Assembly: GCF_020524905.1 (NCBI RefSeq)
Contig: NZ_JAIVKI010000002.1
Span: 62,001-126,000, forward strand
Reading direction: 5' to 3'
From: Microbulbifer variabilis
GTDB lineage: Bacteria > Pseudomonadota > Gammaproteobacteria > Pseudomonadales > Cellvibrionaceae
Length of the DNA: 64,000 nucleotides
The translations under genes and the position numbers were made by a program. The notes below the pieces were generated by a model. The model saw only the letters and a list, made by a program, of their open reading frames with translations. It had not been told where the DNA came from and made no database searches. Below are positions 16,712 through 26,632 of the stretch, piece by piece. Positions within the stretch are counted from its first letter, which is position 1. Each line of letters opens with the position of its first letter.

Positions 16712-19402
16712 ATGACAGTAAAAGCCCGAAATCGTCTACTAGCACTGCTCTGGCTCTGCCTCGCCGGAACAGCTGGCACAGCCATGGTTTTCGCCAGCAT
16801 TTACCTCTATTTGAAACCCGGGCTGCCCTCAGTCGAAAGCCTGCGCGACATCCGCCTGCAGACCCCATTACGGGTCTACTCACAGGACATGAAACTGATT
16901 GGCGAATTTGGGGAGAAGCGCCGCAACCCCATCACCATAGAGCAAACGCCGGAACCTTTTATCAAGGCTATCCTGGCGGCTGAGGATGCGAGTTTCTACA
17001 CCCACAGTGGGGTATCTATTAGGGGCCTGATGCGTGCGGCATCGCAACTGGTGCAGACTGGCACCATTCAGTCCGGCGGCAGCACATTGACGATGCAGGT
17101 GGCGCGCAACTTTTTCCTGAGTCGCGAACAGCGCTTTATCCGCAAATTCAACGAGATCCTTTTATCGCTGCAGATTGAGCGCGAACTCAGCAAAGATGAG
17201 ATTCTGGAACTCTATATCAACAAAATTTTCCTAGGCAACCGCGCCTATGGCTTCCAGGCAGCTGCACATGTTTACTACGGTCGGGATATCAAAGACCTGA
17301 GTATGGCGCAATGGGCGATGATGGCGGGGTTACCCAAGGCCCCCTCCACTTTCAACCCCATCGCCAACCCTTCCCGAGCCCTGGTACGCCGCAACTGGAT
17401 CTTGAAGCGCATGCTAGATCTGGGATATATCGACCAGGATGAGTACAAGCATTCCATTACCGCCCCAGTAACTGCCAGCTACCACAGTCGTGATTTGGAT
17501 CTGGATGCTCCCTATATCGCCGAGATGGCGCGTAAGGAGGCTGTGGATCTATTTGGTGACAGTGCCTATACCGATGGCTACCAGGTCATCACCACGATCA
17601 ACAGCCGCCTTCAGGACCAGGCCCGCAAGGCACTGCAACATGGTCTTGAGACCTACGATGCACGCCACGGATATCGTGGCCCTGAGCAGCGTTTACCACC
17701 AGAACTATTGCACGATAGCGACCAATTAATAGATCTGCTCAATGAAATTCCTGTGCTCGGTGGACTCGAGCCGGGGGTGGTTACTGCAGTGGAACCCAAG
17801 CTTTTACAAGTGCAGCTTCGCGACCGCCGTGTTGTAGAGGTCCCTTGGGAGAATGGACTGGATTCTATTCGCCCCTATGTCACAGAGAGCTCTCGGGGGC
17901 CACGCTTGCAATCCGCAGAGAAGATGTTTGCGCCCGGCGATGTGGTGCGCCTGCGCCGAATAGAAGTAAAACATACAGAGGTTATCGGCAACCAGGATGA
18001 AGCTACCGATACAGGTGACTCCACGCAACTTGTTAGCACATTTGAGGACAGCCCCCAAACCGACCCATTTGCCGAATCCGAGGAAAGCAATTCCAACCCC
18101 CAGGAAACGCAAATTACAGAGGAATGGGAGCTAACCCAGGTGCCCTCAGCCCAGGGCGCCCTGGTCTCTATCGATCCCCAGGACGGGGCTATACGGGCCT
18201 TGGTGGGAGGGTACGATTTCCGTCAGAGCCATTTCAACCGGGTCACCCAAGCGGCGCGGCAGCCAGGTTCCAGCTTCAAGCCGTTTATCTATGCCTCGGC
18301 TATCGAACGAGGCTATACAGCCGCCAGTGTAATTAACGATGCGCCAATCATTTTCGAGGAAACCAACTTGCAAGATGTGTGGCGTCCCGAGAACGATGGC
18401 GGTACCTTCCTAGGCCCGACTCGCTTACGTATGGCTTTGTATAAGTCGCGTAACATGGTATCTATTCGCCTGCTGCAAGCACTGGGGCTCGACTACACCC
18501 TCGGTTTTGTCGAGGGCTTTGGCTTTGACCGCAGCAAGTTGGCACGCAACCTAACCATAGCCCTAGGCAGTTCCGCTCTAACCCCACTGGAAATGGTGCG
18601 AGGTTACGCCGCCTTCGCCAATGGCGGCTATCGCGTGGAGCCCTACCTGGTAGACCGGGTTCTGGACGTAAACGGGGAAACCCTATACCAGGCCCTGCCC
18701 CTCACGGTATGCAATGACTGCCCTGAGCCAGGCAACAAACCACGTGATTTCCACAAAGAGGAGCCTCTGGACCTTACGGCAATACAGGCGGGTGAGGAGG
18801 GGCCAGACCAAGGTAAAGAGCCTCCCGAGCTGAAAGTTCTCCCTGTGGGCCCACTGGATTCATCCGAGCCCCAGGCACGCCCCCTGGCACCGCGCGCCAT
18901 GACTCCTGAAACTGCATACATCATGGATTCCATTCTCAAGGACGTGATTAAAAAAGGTACCGGGCGCCGTGCTCTCGTTATGAAACGCGGCGATATCGCC
19001 GGCAAAACGGGTACTACCAACGGCCCACGGGACGCCTGGTTCTCGGGTTACAGCCCCTACCTAGCCACCAGTGCCTGGGTGGGTTTCGACTCCTATGGCG
19101 AGCTGGGCAAGAATGAATACGGCGGCTCTGCGGCGCTGCCTATCTGGATAGATTTTATGAGCGCTGCCCTGGAGGGATTACCAGAACGCCATTTGCCCCA
19201 ACCTGATGGCATTGTGACCGTGCGTATCAACCCCAAGAACGGTCTGCGCACCTCCTATGGCGGCATGTTTGAGATATTCCGTGCCAATAGGGTGCCTGGC
19301 CGGGAAGCCTACAACCCCTACCGCTCCCGATACACCGATGAGGATATGGATATGCCCGGCCGTGATCAGCCGAGCGAACCCCCACCGGAAGAGTTGTTCT
19401 AA
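16712..19402 (+). CDS. ponA: Penicillin-binding protein 1A, bifunctional transglycosylase/transpeptidase
   Basis: Polymerises and cross-links peptidoglycan. One N-terminal membrane anchor (about residues 8-34). The GT51 transglycosylase domain shows AAEDASFYTHSG (catalytic Glu near residue 91), GGSTLTMQVARNFFLS and ELYINKIFLGNRAYGF. An OB-like insert follows, with an acidic, Ser/Gln-rich stretch near 430-470. The transpeptidase has SSFKPF (SxxK, Ser near 520), SRN and KTGTTNGPRDAWFSGY (KTG near 765). 896 residues. Divergent from pilM, the same arrangement as in Pseudomonas, where wall synthesis and pilus assembly genes adjoin. Confidence 0.96.
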   Translation: MTVKARNRLLALLWLCLAGTAGTAMVFASIYLYLKPGLPSVESLRDIRLQTPLRVYSQDMKLIGEFGEKRRNPITIEQTPEPFIKAILAAEDASFYTHSGVSIRGLMRAASQLVQTGTIQSGGSTLTMQVARNFFLSREQRFIRKFNEILLSLQIERELSKDEILELYINKIFLGNRAYGFQAAAHVYYGRDIKDLSMAQWAMMAGLPKAPSTFNPIANPSRALVRRNWILKRMLDLGYIDQDEYKHSITAPVTASYHSRDLDLDAPYIAEMARKEAVDLFGDSAYTDGYQVITTINSRLQDQARKALQHGLETYDARHGYRGPEQRLPPELLHDSDQLIDLLNEIPVLGGLEPGVVTAVEPKLLQVQLRDRRVVEVPWENGLDSIRPYVTESSRGPRLQSAEKMFAPGDVVRLRRIEVKHTEVIGNQDEATDTGDSTQLVSTFEDSPQTDPFAESEESNSNPQETQITEEWELTQVPSAQGALVSIDPQDGAIRALVGGYDFRQSHFNRVTQAARQPGSSFKPFIYASAIERGYTAASVINDAPIIFEETNLQDVWRPENDGGTFLGPTRLRMALYKSRNMVSIRLLQALGLDYTLGFVEGFGFDRSKLARNLTIALGSSALTPLEMVRGYAAFANGGYRVEPYLVDRVLDVNGETLYQALPLTVCNDCPEPGNKPRDFHKEEPLDLTAIQAGEEGPDQGKEPPELKVLPVGPLDSSEPQARPLAPRAMTPETAYIMDSILKDVIKKGTGRRALVMKRGDIAGKTGTTNGPRDAWFSGYSPYLATSAWVGFDSYGELGKNEYGGSAALPIWIDFMSAALEGLPERHLPQPDGIVTVRINPKNGLRTSYGGMFEIFRANRVPGREAYNPYRSRYTDEDMDMPGRDQPSEPPPEELF

Positions 19403-19446
19403 AACATAAATGTCAGCCGCAAAGCCCATTCAATGAGTGGGTTGGC

Positions 19447-19487
19447 CGATAAAAGTAAAGGGGCCTATGGCCCCTTTACTTTTATCG
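19447..19487. terminator. Very strong bidirectional terminator between ponA and chpC
   Basis: A perfect 19-bp stem (19447-19465 with 19469-19487) closed by a 3-nt loop. The outer stem supplies TTTTAT on either strand, and the plus strand adds TTCTTTTTC. It lies between the convergent ends of ponA and the Pil-Chp cluster. Confidence 0.85.
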
Positions 19488-19543
19488 TTCTTTTTCTAAT
19501 TGCTTGTCCTACAGAGGCATGCCCACTACATGTTATTCTGCCA

Positions 19544-20026
19544 TTAATCCGACTCTCGGTATCTGATACAAGCCCGCTCCAACCCCTGCAAATCGGGAAT
19601 AACTGCCTCTTCACCAGAAAGCGCCACATGCATCAACTCCCCAGGGTTCAAGGTATGTTCGCGTAGTGCCAGTTCATCAGGCTTCACGCGAACAAGGCGC
19701 GGTGTGCCCTGTAGTACCAGGGCGAAATAAGGTAGATCCCCATTGGGATTACCGCTATTGAGCACCGCGATACGGGCGCTCTCTGAAGAACCACCGAGCG
19801 CTTCTCCGCGCATCACATCAAAAGACAGCAACGGCAGCCGTTGCTCACGCCAGACCAGATCCCCGAGGTACCACTCGGGCACATCGTAGACTGCCATTGG
19901 TACCTGCATGGCGATCACCTCGGATAGACTCTCTACAGGCACCAACATCTGTCTCCGCTGTAAGGGCAACAGCAAGCTGCTCACCTCCTGAGGAACATCT
20001 AGTGGCAGCGCTTCAACTTCACTCAT
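19544..20026 (-). CDS. chpC: CheW-like chemosensory adaptor ChpC
   Basis: A CheW-domain protein expected to couple receptors to the ChpA kinase. The domain spans nearly all 160 residues (SSLLLPLQRRQMLVPVESLSEVI, then PEWYLGDLVWREQRLPLLSFD). The VPEWYLG stretch is the usual CheW WV.G-type region. Last gene of the Pil-Chp cluster here, 39 nt after chpA. In Pseudomonas a CheB-like gene, chpB, sits between the two; it is absent. Confidence 0.88.
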   Translation of the reverse strand: MSEVEALPLDVPQEVSSLLLPLQRRQMLVPVESLSEVIAMQVPMAVYDVPEWYLGDLVWREQRLPLLSFDVMRGEALGGSSESARIAVLNSGNPNGDLPYFALVLQGTPRLVRVKPDELALREHTLNPGELMHVALSGEEAVIPDLQGLERACIRYRESD

Positions 20027-20065
20027 TGCCTACCTCTTGCATATAGCCTTTCATTTCTTAGCCGC

Positions 20066-23000
20066 TCAGCTGCCAACGGCCGAAGTGCCGGTATATTCGC
20101 GAATTGCCTCGAGCAATACATCCTCCTGGTAAGGTTTACCGAGGTAATGATTGACGCCAAGGGACATAGCGTGATCGCGGTGCTTACTGCCAGTACGGGA
20201 GGTGATCATCACGATAGGAATATCACGCAGACGGCTGCTAGAGCGGATATGGCGCGCCACTTCAAAGCCGTCCATACGCGGCATCTCAATATCCAGCAGA
20301 ATTAGATCCGGAACTTTATCCTGCAACTGAATCACCGCATCCTGACCATCTTTGGCTGTACTTACCAGATAACCCTCGCGTTCCAGGAAGCGTGTGGTCA
20401 CCTTGCGTACGGTAACGGAATCGTCCACCACCATAACGGTCTGCTGGCGTTCTTCCCGCTCAGGCTGTTGTTCTGTTTGTAATTGCAGCTGCGGCATATC
20501 CGGGCGTGCCAACTCGGTTACCTGGCGACGCAAGAGGGCGTGGGCATCGAGAATCACCACCACACTGCCATCACCAGTTACGGTGGCTCCGGAGACCCCC
20601 TGTACTCCGGCAAACTGCGGGCCAAGGCCTTTCACTACAATCTCGCGGCTACCGCGGATAGCATCCACCTGCAGGGCCATGGCGTGGCCTTCGGAGCGCA
20701 CCAGCAATACCGGTAACTGCATGTCATCGACACTGAGCTTCGGCTGGGCACCAGACTTTAACAGGGTGCCGAAGTAGTTCACCTCATACAGTTCGCCGGC
20801 ATACTCAAAGCGAGCATCGCTAGAGCGGTAATAGTGCTCCAACTCAAAGGGGCTGAGCCTCACAATACCCTCAATGGTATTGAGTGGCAGAGCGAATAGA
20901 TCCTCGCCAATCTTCACCATTAGCGCGCGGTTAACCGATACCGTGAACGGCAGACGTACGACAAATTCCGTGCCGGCACCCGCCTCGGAATTGATATGCA
21001 CACTGCCGCCGATCTGCTTGAGCTCGGCGGAAACCACATCCATACCCACACCGCGGCCGGAAATTTGGGTTACTTTTTCCGCGGTGGTGAAACCCGCCTG
21101 TAGGATGAACTGCAATATTTCGCTATTGGAAAGCTCCGCATCCGCGCGCATCAGGCCGTTTTCTACCGCCTTTTCCCTCACACGGATCAGGTTTACCCCG
21201 GCTCCGTCGTCGCGGATAGTCAGTACCACTTCACTGCCCTCACGGGTCAGGACCACATCAATGCGCCCGCGCTCGGCCTTGCCCGCCGCGCGACGTATAT
21301 CAGGCATTTCAATGCCGTGGTCTACCGCATTGCGCAGCATATGCTCCAGGGGCGCCACCATGCGTTCCAGCATGGATCTGTCCAGTTCCCCCTCCACGTT
21401 GGAGAACACCAGCTCCACTTGCTTACCGAGCTCAGCACTCACCTGGCGTACAATACGGCGCAGCCTGGGCACCAGACGCGAGAAGGGCACCATGCGGCTA
21501 CGCATCAACCCCTCTTGCAGCTCAGTGTTTACACGAGACTGTTGCAACAACAGCGTCTCTGTATCGCGGGCCTTGTTATCCAGGGTGGAGCGCAGCTCCA
21601 TCAAGTCGGAGGTGGATTCCAGCAGAGAGCGGGACAGCTGCTGGATAGATGAGTAACGGTCCATCTCCAGCGGATCAAAATCACCATCCTGTTCGGCCAG
21701 CTGCTCCTGGCGGAACAGGATTTGCGCCTCAGTCTCCCGATCCAGACGGCGCAGCTGCTCGTTAAGGCGCAACAGGGTTGAGTCCATCTCATCGAGGGCC
21801 AGGCCAAACTCACTCATCTGCTCTTCGAGACGGCCTCGGGAAATAGCGGTCTCACCGGCCAGGTTTACCAGCTCTTCCAGTAGCTCCGCTGCAACCCGCA
21901 CCATTTCCTGAGGTTGGTTCCTGGTGGGCGCGGACACTTCATTTTGCCCCCCTCCAGGCTTGCGGATAAATGGCAGAACATTGCCGGCATCCGCTGTTTG
22001 CACAGGCTCTGGCAGTAATTCGGTGGGCCCTGGCCTCAACTCAGAGGCTAGGCTCTCACCACCAATAGCAGGCAATAGTTCCCGATCGTCAACTTCTCCA
22101 TGGGATTCATCAGAGAAAACTTCCAATCCAACCTCAGTGTTGGGGAAATCCTCTCCTGCTATTTCTTGACCGACAGTTTCAAACGCATTGTTTATCGACG
22201 CCCCGCTATCCGCCCAGTCTGTGCTGATGAGCTGGACAAATGCCTCCAGCTGCTCGCCCACCATCCAGGCGCGCACCGTTTCCACGCCATCGGCAATTCG
22301 GTCATGGGTAAAATGTGCGTCACTAAAGAATTGTGCCGAGGGCTTAACAATACCGCGCATGCCCTCAATCGCGGTTTCAAAGCGGTGCGCTACTTCGCCA
22401 AGCCCCATTAAGCCGGCCATACGAGCGCCACCCTTGAAGGTATGCAACACTCGTTTGAGCGCCTCAGCATGCTCGATGCTATGTGGGGTATCTTCCCAAG
22501 CCTGGATCAACTCCTCCAACTCATCGGTGAGATCGCCAGCCTCTTCCATAAACACATCGACCACATCGGGATCGATTTCCGCCAGCAGACGCTGCTGCTC
22601 TACAGGGTTCACTTGCGATGCAGGCACATTGTCAGCATCGGGTATGCTAAGAGAAGAATCCCAACCTTCCTGTCTCGGCTCTGGCGCACTCTGAGCAGGT
22701 GCACCAGCCTCATCATCATAGGCCGCACTGGATTCAGTCAGCTCAAACAGTGCCTCATACAAATCTTCCAGGGCCGGCTCGGACGAAACTTCCTCGGGTT
22801 CCTCAGCACTTTCTACCGTCACCTCTGCCACTGGGGCATCAACGTTTTCGAGCTCAATTGAATGTGCGGACTCCAGTTCGACATCCAACAGAGTTTCAGA
22901 AACCACCTCAGAAGCAGATTCCAATTCCAGTGCGGGAGCTTGCACCTCCTCGGCGGAATCCCCTTGCTCCTCCACTACAGTGTCTATATCGACCAAGTCG

Positions 23001-26000
23001 AAGGGTTGGGCCTCAATACCCAGTTCGCTCAGGTCGTAGTCTTCCTCGTGAGTTTCTTCGCTCGGCTCGCCTTCTGCCAGATAGCGCAATGCCTCCTCAA
23101 CCGCCTCGCTGACCTCGGGCAAGTCCTGGGCGGCGGCGACCGCATCGACAAGGTCCAGTAGCTCATTGTGGCCCTGCTCAAGGGAAGCCCACAGGGCGGG
23201 CTCTTCCTCTAACTGACCATCCAAAACTTTGTGATAAACCTCCAGCAGTAGCTGTGCCAGCTCTGCCAGGGTTGGTAACTGAGCGCGACTGGCTGCCTCC
23301 TGCAGAACATGGAGTTCTTCGGCTACTTCACTTACCTGGGATTGATCGGTGGGATTTGCACGCCATTGATTGAGCATCTGGTCTGCATCCAGCAGGACAC
23401 GCATACCGTCAGCCATCAATACTTCAAGAAGTTGTGGATCTACGGCTCTCGGCTCATTGGCTTCGCGCTCGCGGATCAGATGACCCACAGAGCGTTCCTG
23501 CAACTCAGCGACGCGAGCGAGGAATTGCTCGGCTCTCTCGACCACGAGGGGCTCTTCAGCGCGGATCTGAGCCAAAACCTGACGCACGTAACTAGCACCA
23601 TCACCGATCAGATCGAAGATATCCGCATCGATAGGCACCTGGTAAATACGCAACTCTTTGGCGAAGCGCTCCAAAGGCGCCATCATCTCGGCGACCACCT
23701 TGACCTCCGCCATATGTGCGGAGCCCTTCAGTGTGTGCAGGGCACGGTGCAGGGGATCGCTGGGCACGCCGTAAACCGGGGCTGCTGCACGCATATCCGC
23801 GAGGTAGTCATCGACAACGCTTAGGTGAGTTTCTGCCTCTTGGGCAAAAATTTCCCACAACTGCGCCCGCTCATCGTTGCACTCCTCTTCATCAGCAGTT
23901 GCCAGGGGTACTGTATTTGCATCCTCAGCCAGTAGCTCTGAAGGGATATGCCCCTGGCTGAGCTGCTCCGCCCAAGCCTGCAACTGCAGGGTAAGGGACT
24001 TATCCGGGTCACCCTCACGGAGGCGGAATGCCTCGACCATCGATGGCAACTTCTGGTATACCCGTTCAATCAACAACACATGAGCCCGCTCAGGCTTGAT
24101 GCTGTCATCGATTACCCGATTGAGCATATTCTCCACTGCCCAGGCCAACTCGCCGATATCCAGTGCCTCGACCATGCGGCCGGAACCCTTCAGGGTGTGG
24201 AAGCCGCGGCGGAACTCCACCAAGGCATCTGTGTTGGCAAAATTGGCCGCCCATTCCGGGAAATAGTTGCCGATATGGGCGAGTACTTCGTTGGCCTCTT
24301 CGAGGAATATTTCGATGATCTCATCATCGATTAAACTCTCACTGTCCTCGACAAGCTGCTGTGGCTCGCTCTCAACCGTTTCTGCAGTCGGGTCAGTCTC
24401 CTCAAGCAGCTCAGTCTCGGCTGGCAACAGCGTATCTTCACTCTCAACCGCCGGTACTACCGAAACATAGTCCTCAGTCGCTATTGCCGGGGCCTCGGAG
24501 ATCAACTCAGGTTCAAGAGGCTCTTCAGCCGGTGTGAACCAAGCATCTTCATTGCTGCGATTTTCTTCAGTAACGGAAACTTCTGAAACAGAAGTTTCCC
24601 CTAACTCAAACCCATGAGTTTCCGCCGGCGAATCAACGATTGGAGCTGTCGCGATCTCCGTCTCAATTTGCCCGGAGATTACGGTGGAGGATCGCTCTAA
24701 CGCTTTATTTTCGTCACTCTCGTCAGAGTCCGCAGTATCGAAAATTTCCGGTGTCAATAACTCCAGGACATCACTGCCCTCTTCGTTCGCCATATTTGCG
24801 CGAGCGGACTCTGTCTCTTCTATTGGATCATCAGTTTCTTCAACGACAAAGGGGATACCGAGGTTAGCAATACTGTCTTCGGCCAGAGCCAGCAGCATTT
24901 CGGTATCATCCAAGCCCTCGACACGGCGCTCCAAATAGTATTCAACACTGGTAATCGCATCGGCCAGGGTATCGAGCATACGCCACTCAGGCTGCTCTGC
25001 CCGGTCGATCAGTGCGTCGCTGATATAGCTGTTGCAAGCGGCAATAATTTTGCTCGCACGCTGGTAGCCCACCATTTCCAGTCCGCCGCAGACTTCTTGC
25101 AGGCGCTGGGGCACGCGGCTCAAATAGCTGATGTCCCAATGGCTGGCCACATACTCCATGACCGCCTCTTTTACCGCCTCCAAGCCCAGGCGCGCTTCGC
25201 GCAACACCGAGTCTGTAGCATCCCCCATTATCGGCTGGTCATCGTCACAGCGCTTATTGCGATCGACAGTAGCCGCCAGGGCCGAATCAAGTTGTACTAG
25301 CTCGCCGGCGGCGCGCATCAGGTACTCCTCGACATCGGTACCGCGCGAGGCATCGCGCAGACATTCATAGATGCCACGGGCACGGCCCCGTGGCGCCTCG
25401 AGACCCAGTACACCGAGAGTATCCGCAATCCGCTTGGCTATGGTTGCAGTCTCACTGAGTGGAGGCAATTCGGAGGCAGCACCGCTGGGTTCCAGGGCCT
25501 CGCGCACCAGTTGCAATTCTTCTCGCAGCGCGGTTATAGCAGTGCCCAGTGCATCTGGCCCCATCGCCAGGACATCTTCGGTATCCGGCCTGGGAGTGCC
25601 CGGCACGGCCTTATCCAGGGCGAAGCGTTGGTAAAGGCCCTGACAACGAGTGCCATTTGGGCCGGCCAAATAAACATAGAACAACAGGTTGCACAGGAAA
25701 TCGGCGTCCAGCTCGGCATCCAGTACCCTGGCACCACGACCCTGCAACAAGCGGAATTCAACATCGATACGGCGCAACAAATGACGCAGTGCAGGTTGCA
25801 CAGTGATGCGGTGATCGGCCAGAGCTTCCAGGATACCCAGCAGGACTTCCCATAGGGATTGGCGACGGCTGCCGCTGTAGAGAAGCTGCAGTTTTTCGAC
25901 AATCTTCACCAGGTAGGAGAGGCTCTCACCACTGTTCACATCGCGGATTAAACCCGCCGCGGCTACGTGGTACATCTTGCGCAGCTTGCCTACCAGTTCC

Positions 26001-26497
26001 TGCAGGCGTGCATTGTCCGCGGTCAAAGGCTGGCGCTTGCCGGCAATACGGCTCAAAGAGGAAAGGTCTGGAGAGAAGAGCGCGCCTTCGGTAATTAGGC
26101 GCTCGCGGCGCACCGCACGCAAGTCGTTGAGAAGTGGCAGCAACAATACCGCGTTATCCCTGCGCTGAAATGACACCTTCTCCAAATAGAGAGGCAACTC
26201 CAACAGGGCGCGCATCATAAACTCGCGCGTTTCATCGGTATTTTCAACAGTGCCGCCGGCCAGTGACTGAAGCAAATGTTCCATCTCTTCAGCCAGCATC
26301 GCCGCACCATCGAGCTGCGCCATATGCAGGCTGCCGTGTACCTGGTGCACCAGGGACAAACTGTTCTGCAGCAGGGTCTCGCCGGCTTGCGGATCCGAGG
26401 CAAAAGTCTCGAGAAATTGACGCGCTTGCGCCAGGGTCTCGTTAATTTCACCTATCAGCCAGTCCAGGGCCATGAAGTTCGGATTGTCGTGACTCAC
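20066..26497 (-). CDS. chpA: Hybrid CheA-type histidine kinase of the Pil-Chp system
   Basis: Giant chemotaxis kinase controlling pilus extension and twitching. GTG at 26497 is chosen because VSHDNPNFMALDWLIGEI aligns with ChpA N-termini; the longer frame to 26608 looks like leader sequence. About 2143 residues. Three canonical phosphotransfer sites: HTLKG (His767), HTLKG (His921) and HTFKG (His1352). Three further Hpt-like modules lack the motif: HQVHGSLHM near 50, LQEVCGGLEM near 470, and LHVLQEAASR near 1065. Long acidic linkers separate them. The kinase core has EHMLRNAVDHGIE (near 1722) and GRGVGMDVV (near 1812), then a CheW-like domain and a C-terminal receiver with Asp2069 (LLDIEMP) and GKPY. 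Confidence 0.95.
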   Translation of the reverse strand: MSHDNPNFMALDWLIGEINETLAQARQFLETFASDPQAGETLLQNSLSLVHQVHGSLHMAQLDGAAMLAEEMEHLLQSLAGGTVENTDETREFMMRALLELPLYLEKVSFQRRDNAVLLLPLLNDLRAVRRERLITEGALFSPDLSSLSRIAGKRQPLTADNARLQELVGKLRKMYHVAAAGLIRDVNSGESLSYLVKIVEKLQLLYSGSRRQSLWEVLLGILEALADHRITVQPALRHLLRRIDVEFRLLQGRGARVLDAELDADFLCNLLFYVYLAGPNGTRCQGLYQRFALDKAVPGTPRPDTEDVLAMGPDALGTAITALREELQLVREALEPSGAASELPPLSETATIAKRIADTLGVLGLEAPRGRARGIYECLRDASRGTDVEEYLMRAAGELVQLDSALAATVDRNKRCDDDQPIMGDATDSVLREARLGLEAVKEAVMEYVASHWDISYLSRVPQRLQEVCGGLEMVGYQRASKIIAACNSYISDALIDRAEQPEWRMLDTLADAITSVEYYLERRVEGLDDTEMLLALAEDSIANLGIPFVVEETDDPIEETESARANMANEEGSDVLELLTPEIFDTADSDESDENKALERSSTVISGQIETEIATAPIVDSPAETHGFELGETSVSEVSVTEENRSNEDAWFTPAEEPLEPELISEAPAIATEDYVSVVPAVESEDTLLPAETELLEETDPTAETVESEPQQLVEDSESLIDDEIIEIFLEEANEVLAHIGNYFPEWAANFANTDALVEFRRGFHTLKGSGRMVEALDIGELAWAVENMLNRVIDDSIKPERAHVLLIERVYQKLPSMVEAFRLREGDPDKSLTLQLQAWAEQLSQGHIPSELLAEDANTVPLATADEEECNDERAQLWEIFAQEAETHLSVVDDYLADMRAAAPVYGVPSDPLHRALHTLKGSAHMAEVKVVAEMMAPLERFAKELRIYQVPIDADIFDLIGDGASYVRQVLAQIRAEEPLVVERAEQFLARVAELQERSVGHLIREREANEPRAVDPQLLEVLMADGMRVLLDADQMLNQWRANPTDQSQVSEVAEELHVLQEAASRAQLPTLAELAQLLLEVYHKVLDGQLEEEPALWASLEQGHNELLDLVDAVAAAQDLPEVSEAVEEALRYLAEGEPSEETHEEDYDLSELGIEAQPFDLVDIDTVVEEQGDSAEEVQAPALELESASEVVSETLLDVELESAHSIELENVDAPVAEVTVESAEEPEEVSSEPALEDLYEALFELTESSAAYDDEAGAPAQSAPEPRQEGWDSSLSIPDADNVPASQVNPVEQQRLLAEIDPDVVDVFMEEAGDLTDELEELIQAWEDTPHSIEHAEALKRVLHTFKGGARMAGLMGLGEVAHRFETAIEGMRGIVKPSAQFFSDAHFTHDRIADGVETVRAWMVGEQLEAFVQLISTDWADSGASINNAFETVGQEIAGEDFPNTEVGLEVFSDESHGEVDDRELLPAIGGESLASELRPGPTELLPEPVQTADAGNVLPFIRKPGGGQNEVSAPTRNQPQEMVRVAAELLEELVNLAGETAISRGRLEEQMSEFGLALDEMDSTLLRLNEQLRRLDRETEAQILFRQEQLAEQDGDFDPLEMDRYSSIQQLSRSLLESTSDLMELRSTLDNKARDTETLLLQQSRVNTELQEGLMRSRMVPFSRLVPRLRRIVRQVSAELGKQVELVFSNVEGELDRSMLERMVAPLEHMLRNAVDHGIEMPDIRRAAGKAERGRIDVVLTREGSEVVLTIRDDGAGVNLIRVREKAVENGLMRADAELSNSEILQFILQAGFTTAEKVTQISGRGVGMDVVSAELKQIGGSVHINSEAGAGTEFVVRLPFTVSVNRALMVKIGEDLFALPLNTIEGIVRLSPFELEHYYRSSDARFEYAGELYEVNYFGTLLKSGAQPKLSVDDMQLPVLLVRSEGHAMALQVDAIRGSREIVVKGLGPQFAGVQGVSGATVTGDGSVVVILDAHALLRRQVTELARPDMPQLQLQTEQQPEREERQQTVMVVDDSVTVRKVTTRFLEREGYLVSTAKDGQDAVIQLQDKVPDLILLDIEMPRMDGFEVARHIRSSSRLRDIPIVMITSRTGSKHRDHAMSLGVNHYLGKPYQEDVLLEAIREYTGTSAVGS

Positions 26498-26632
26498 GCC
26501 AAGTCCCCAATAATTCTTTCTCTGATGCAGGCGCTCTACCCGGCGCGAGCCAGGGTTCGCGGTCTTGCGGAAGTGTTCCGTGCGCCCTCTCCACCCGGCA
26601 GCCAGCAAGGGCGCCGGGCTTTATTTTGTGGG

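Noticed and set aside
26498-26608. N-terminal extension of chpA
   Set aside because: The frame is open to 26608, but the extra 37 residues are basic and unlike ChpA, whereas similarity begins right after the GTG at 26497.
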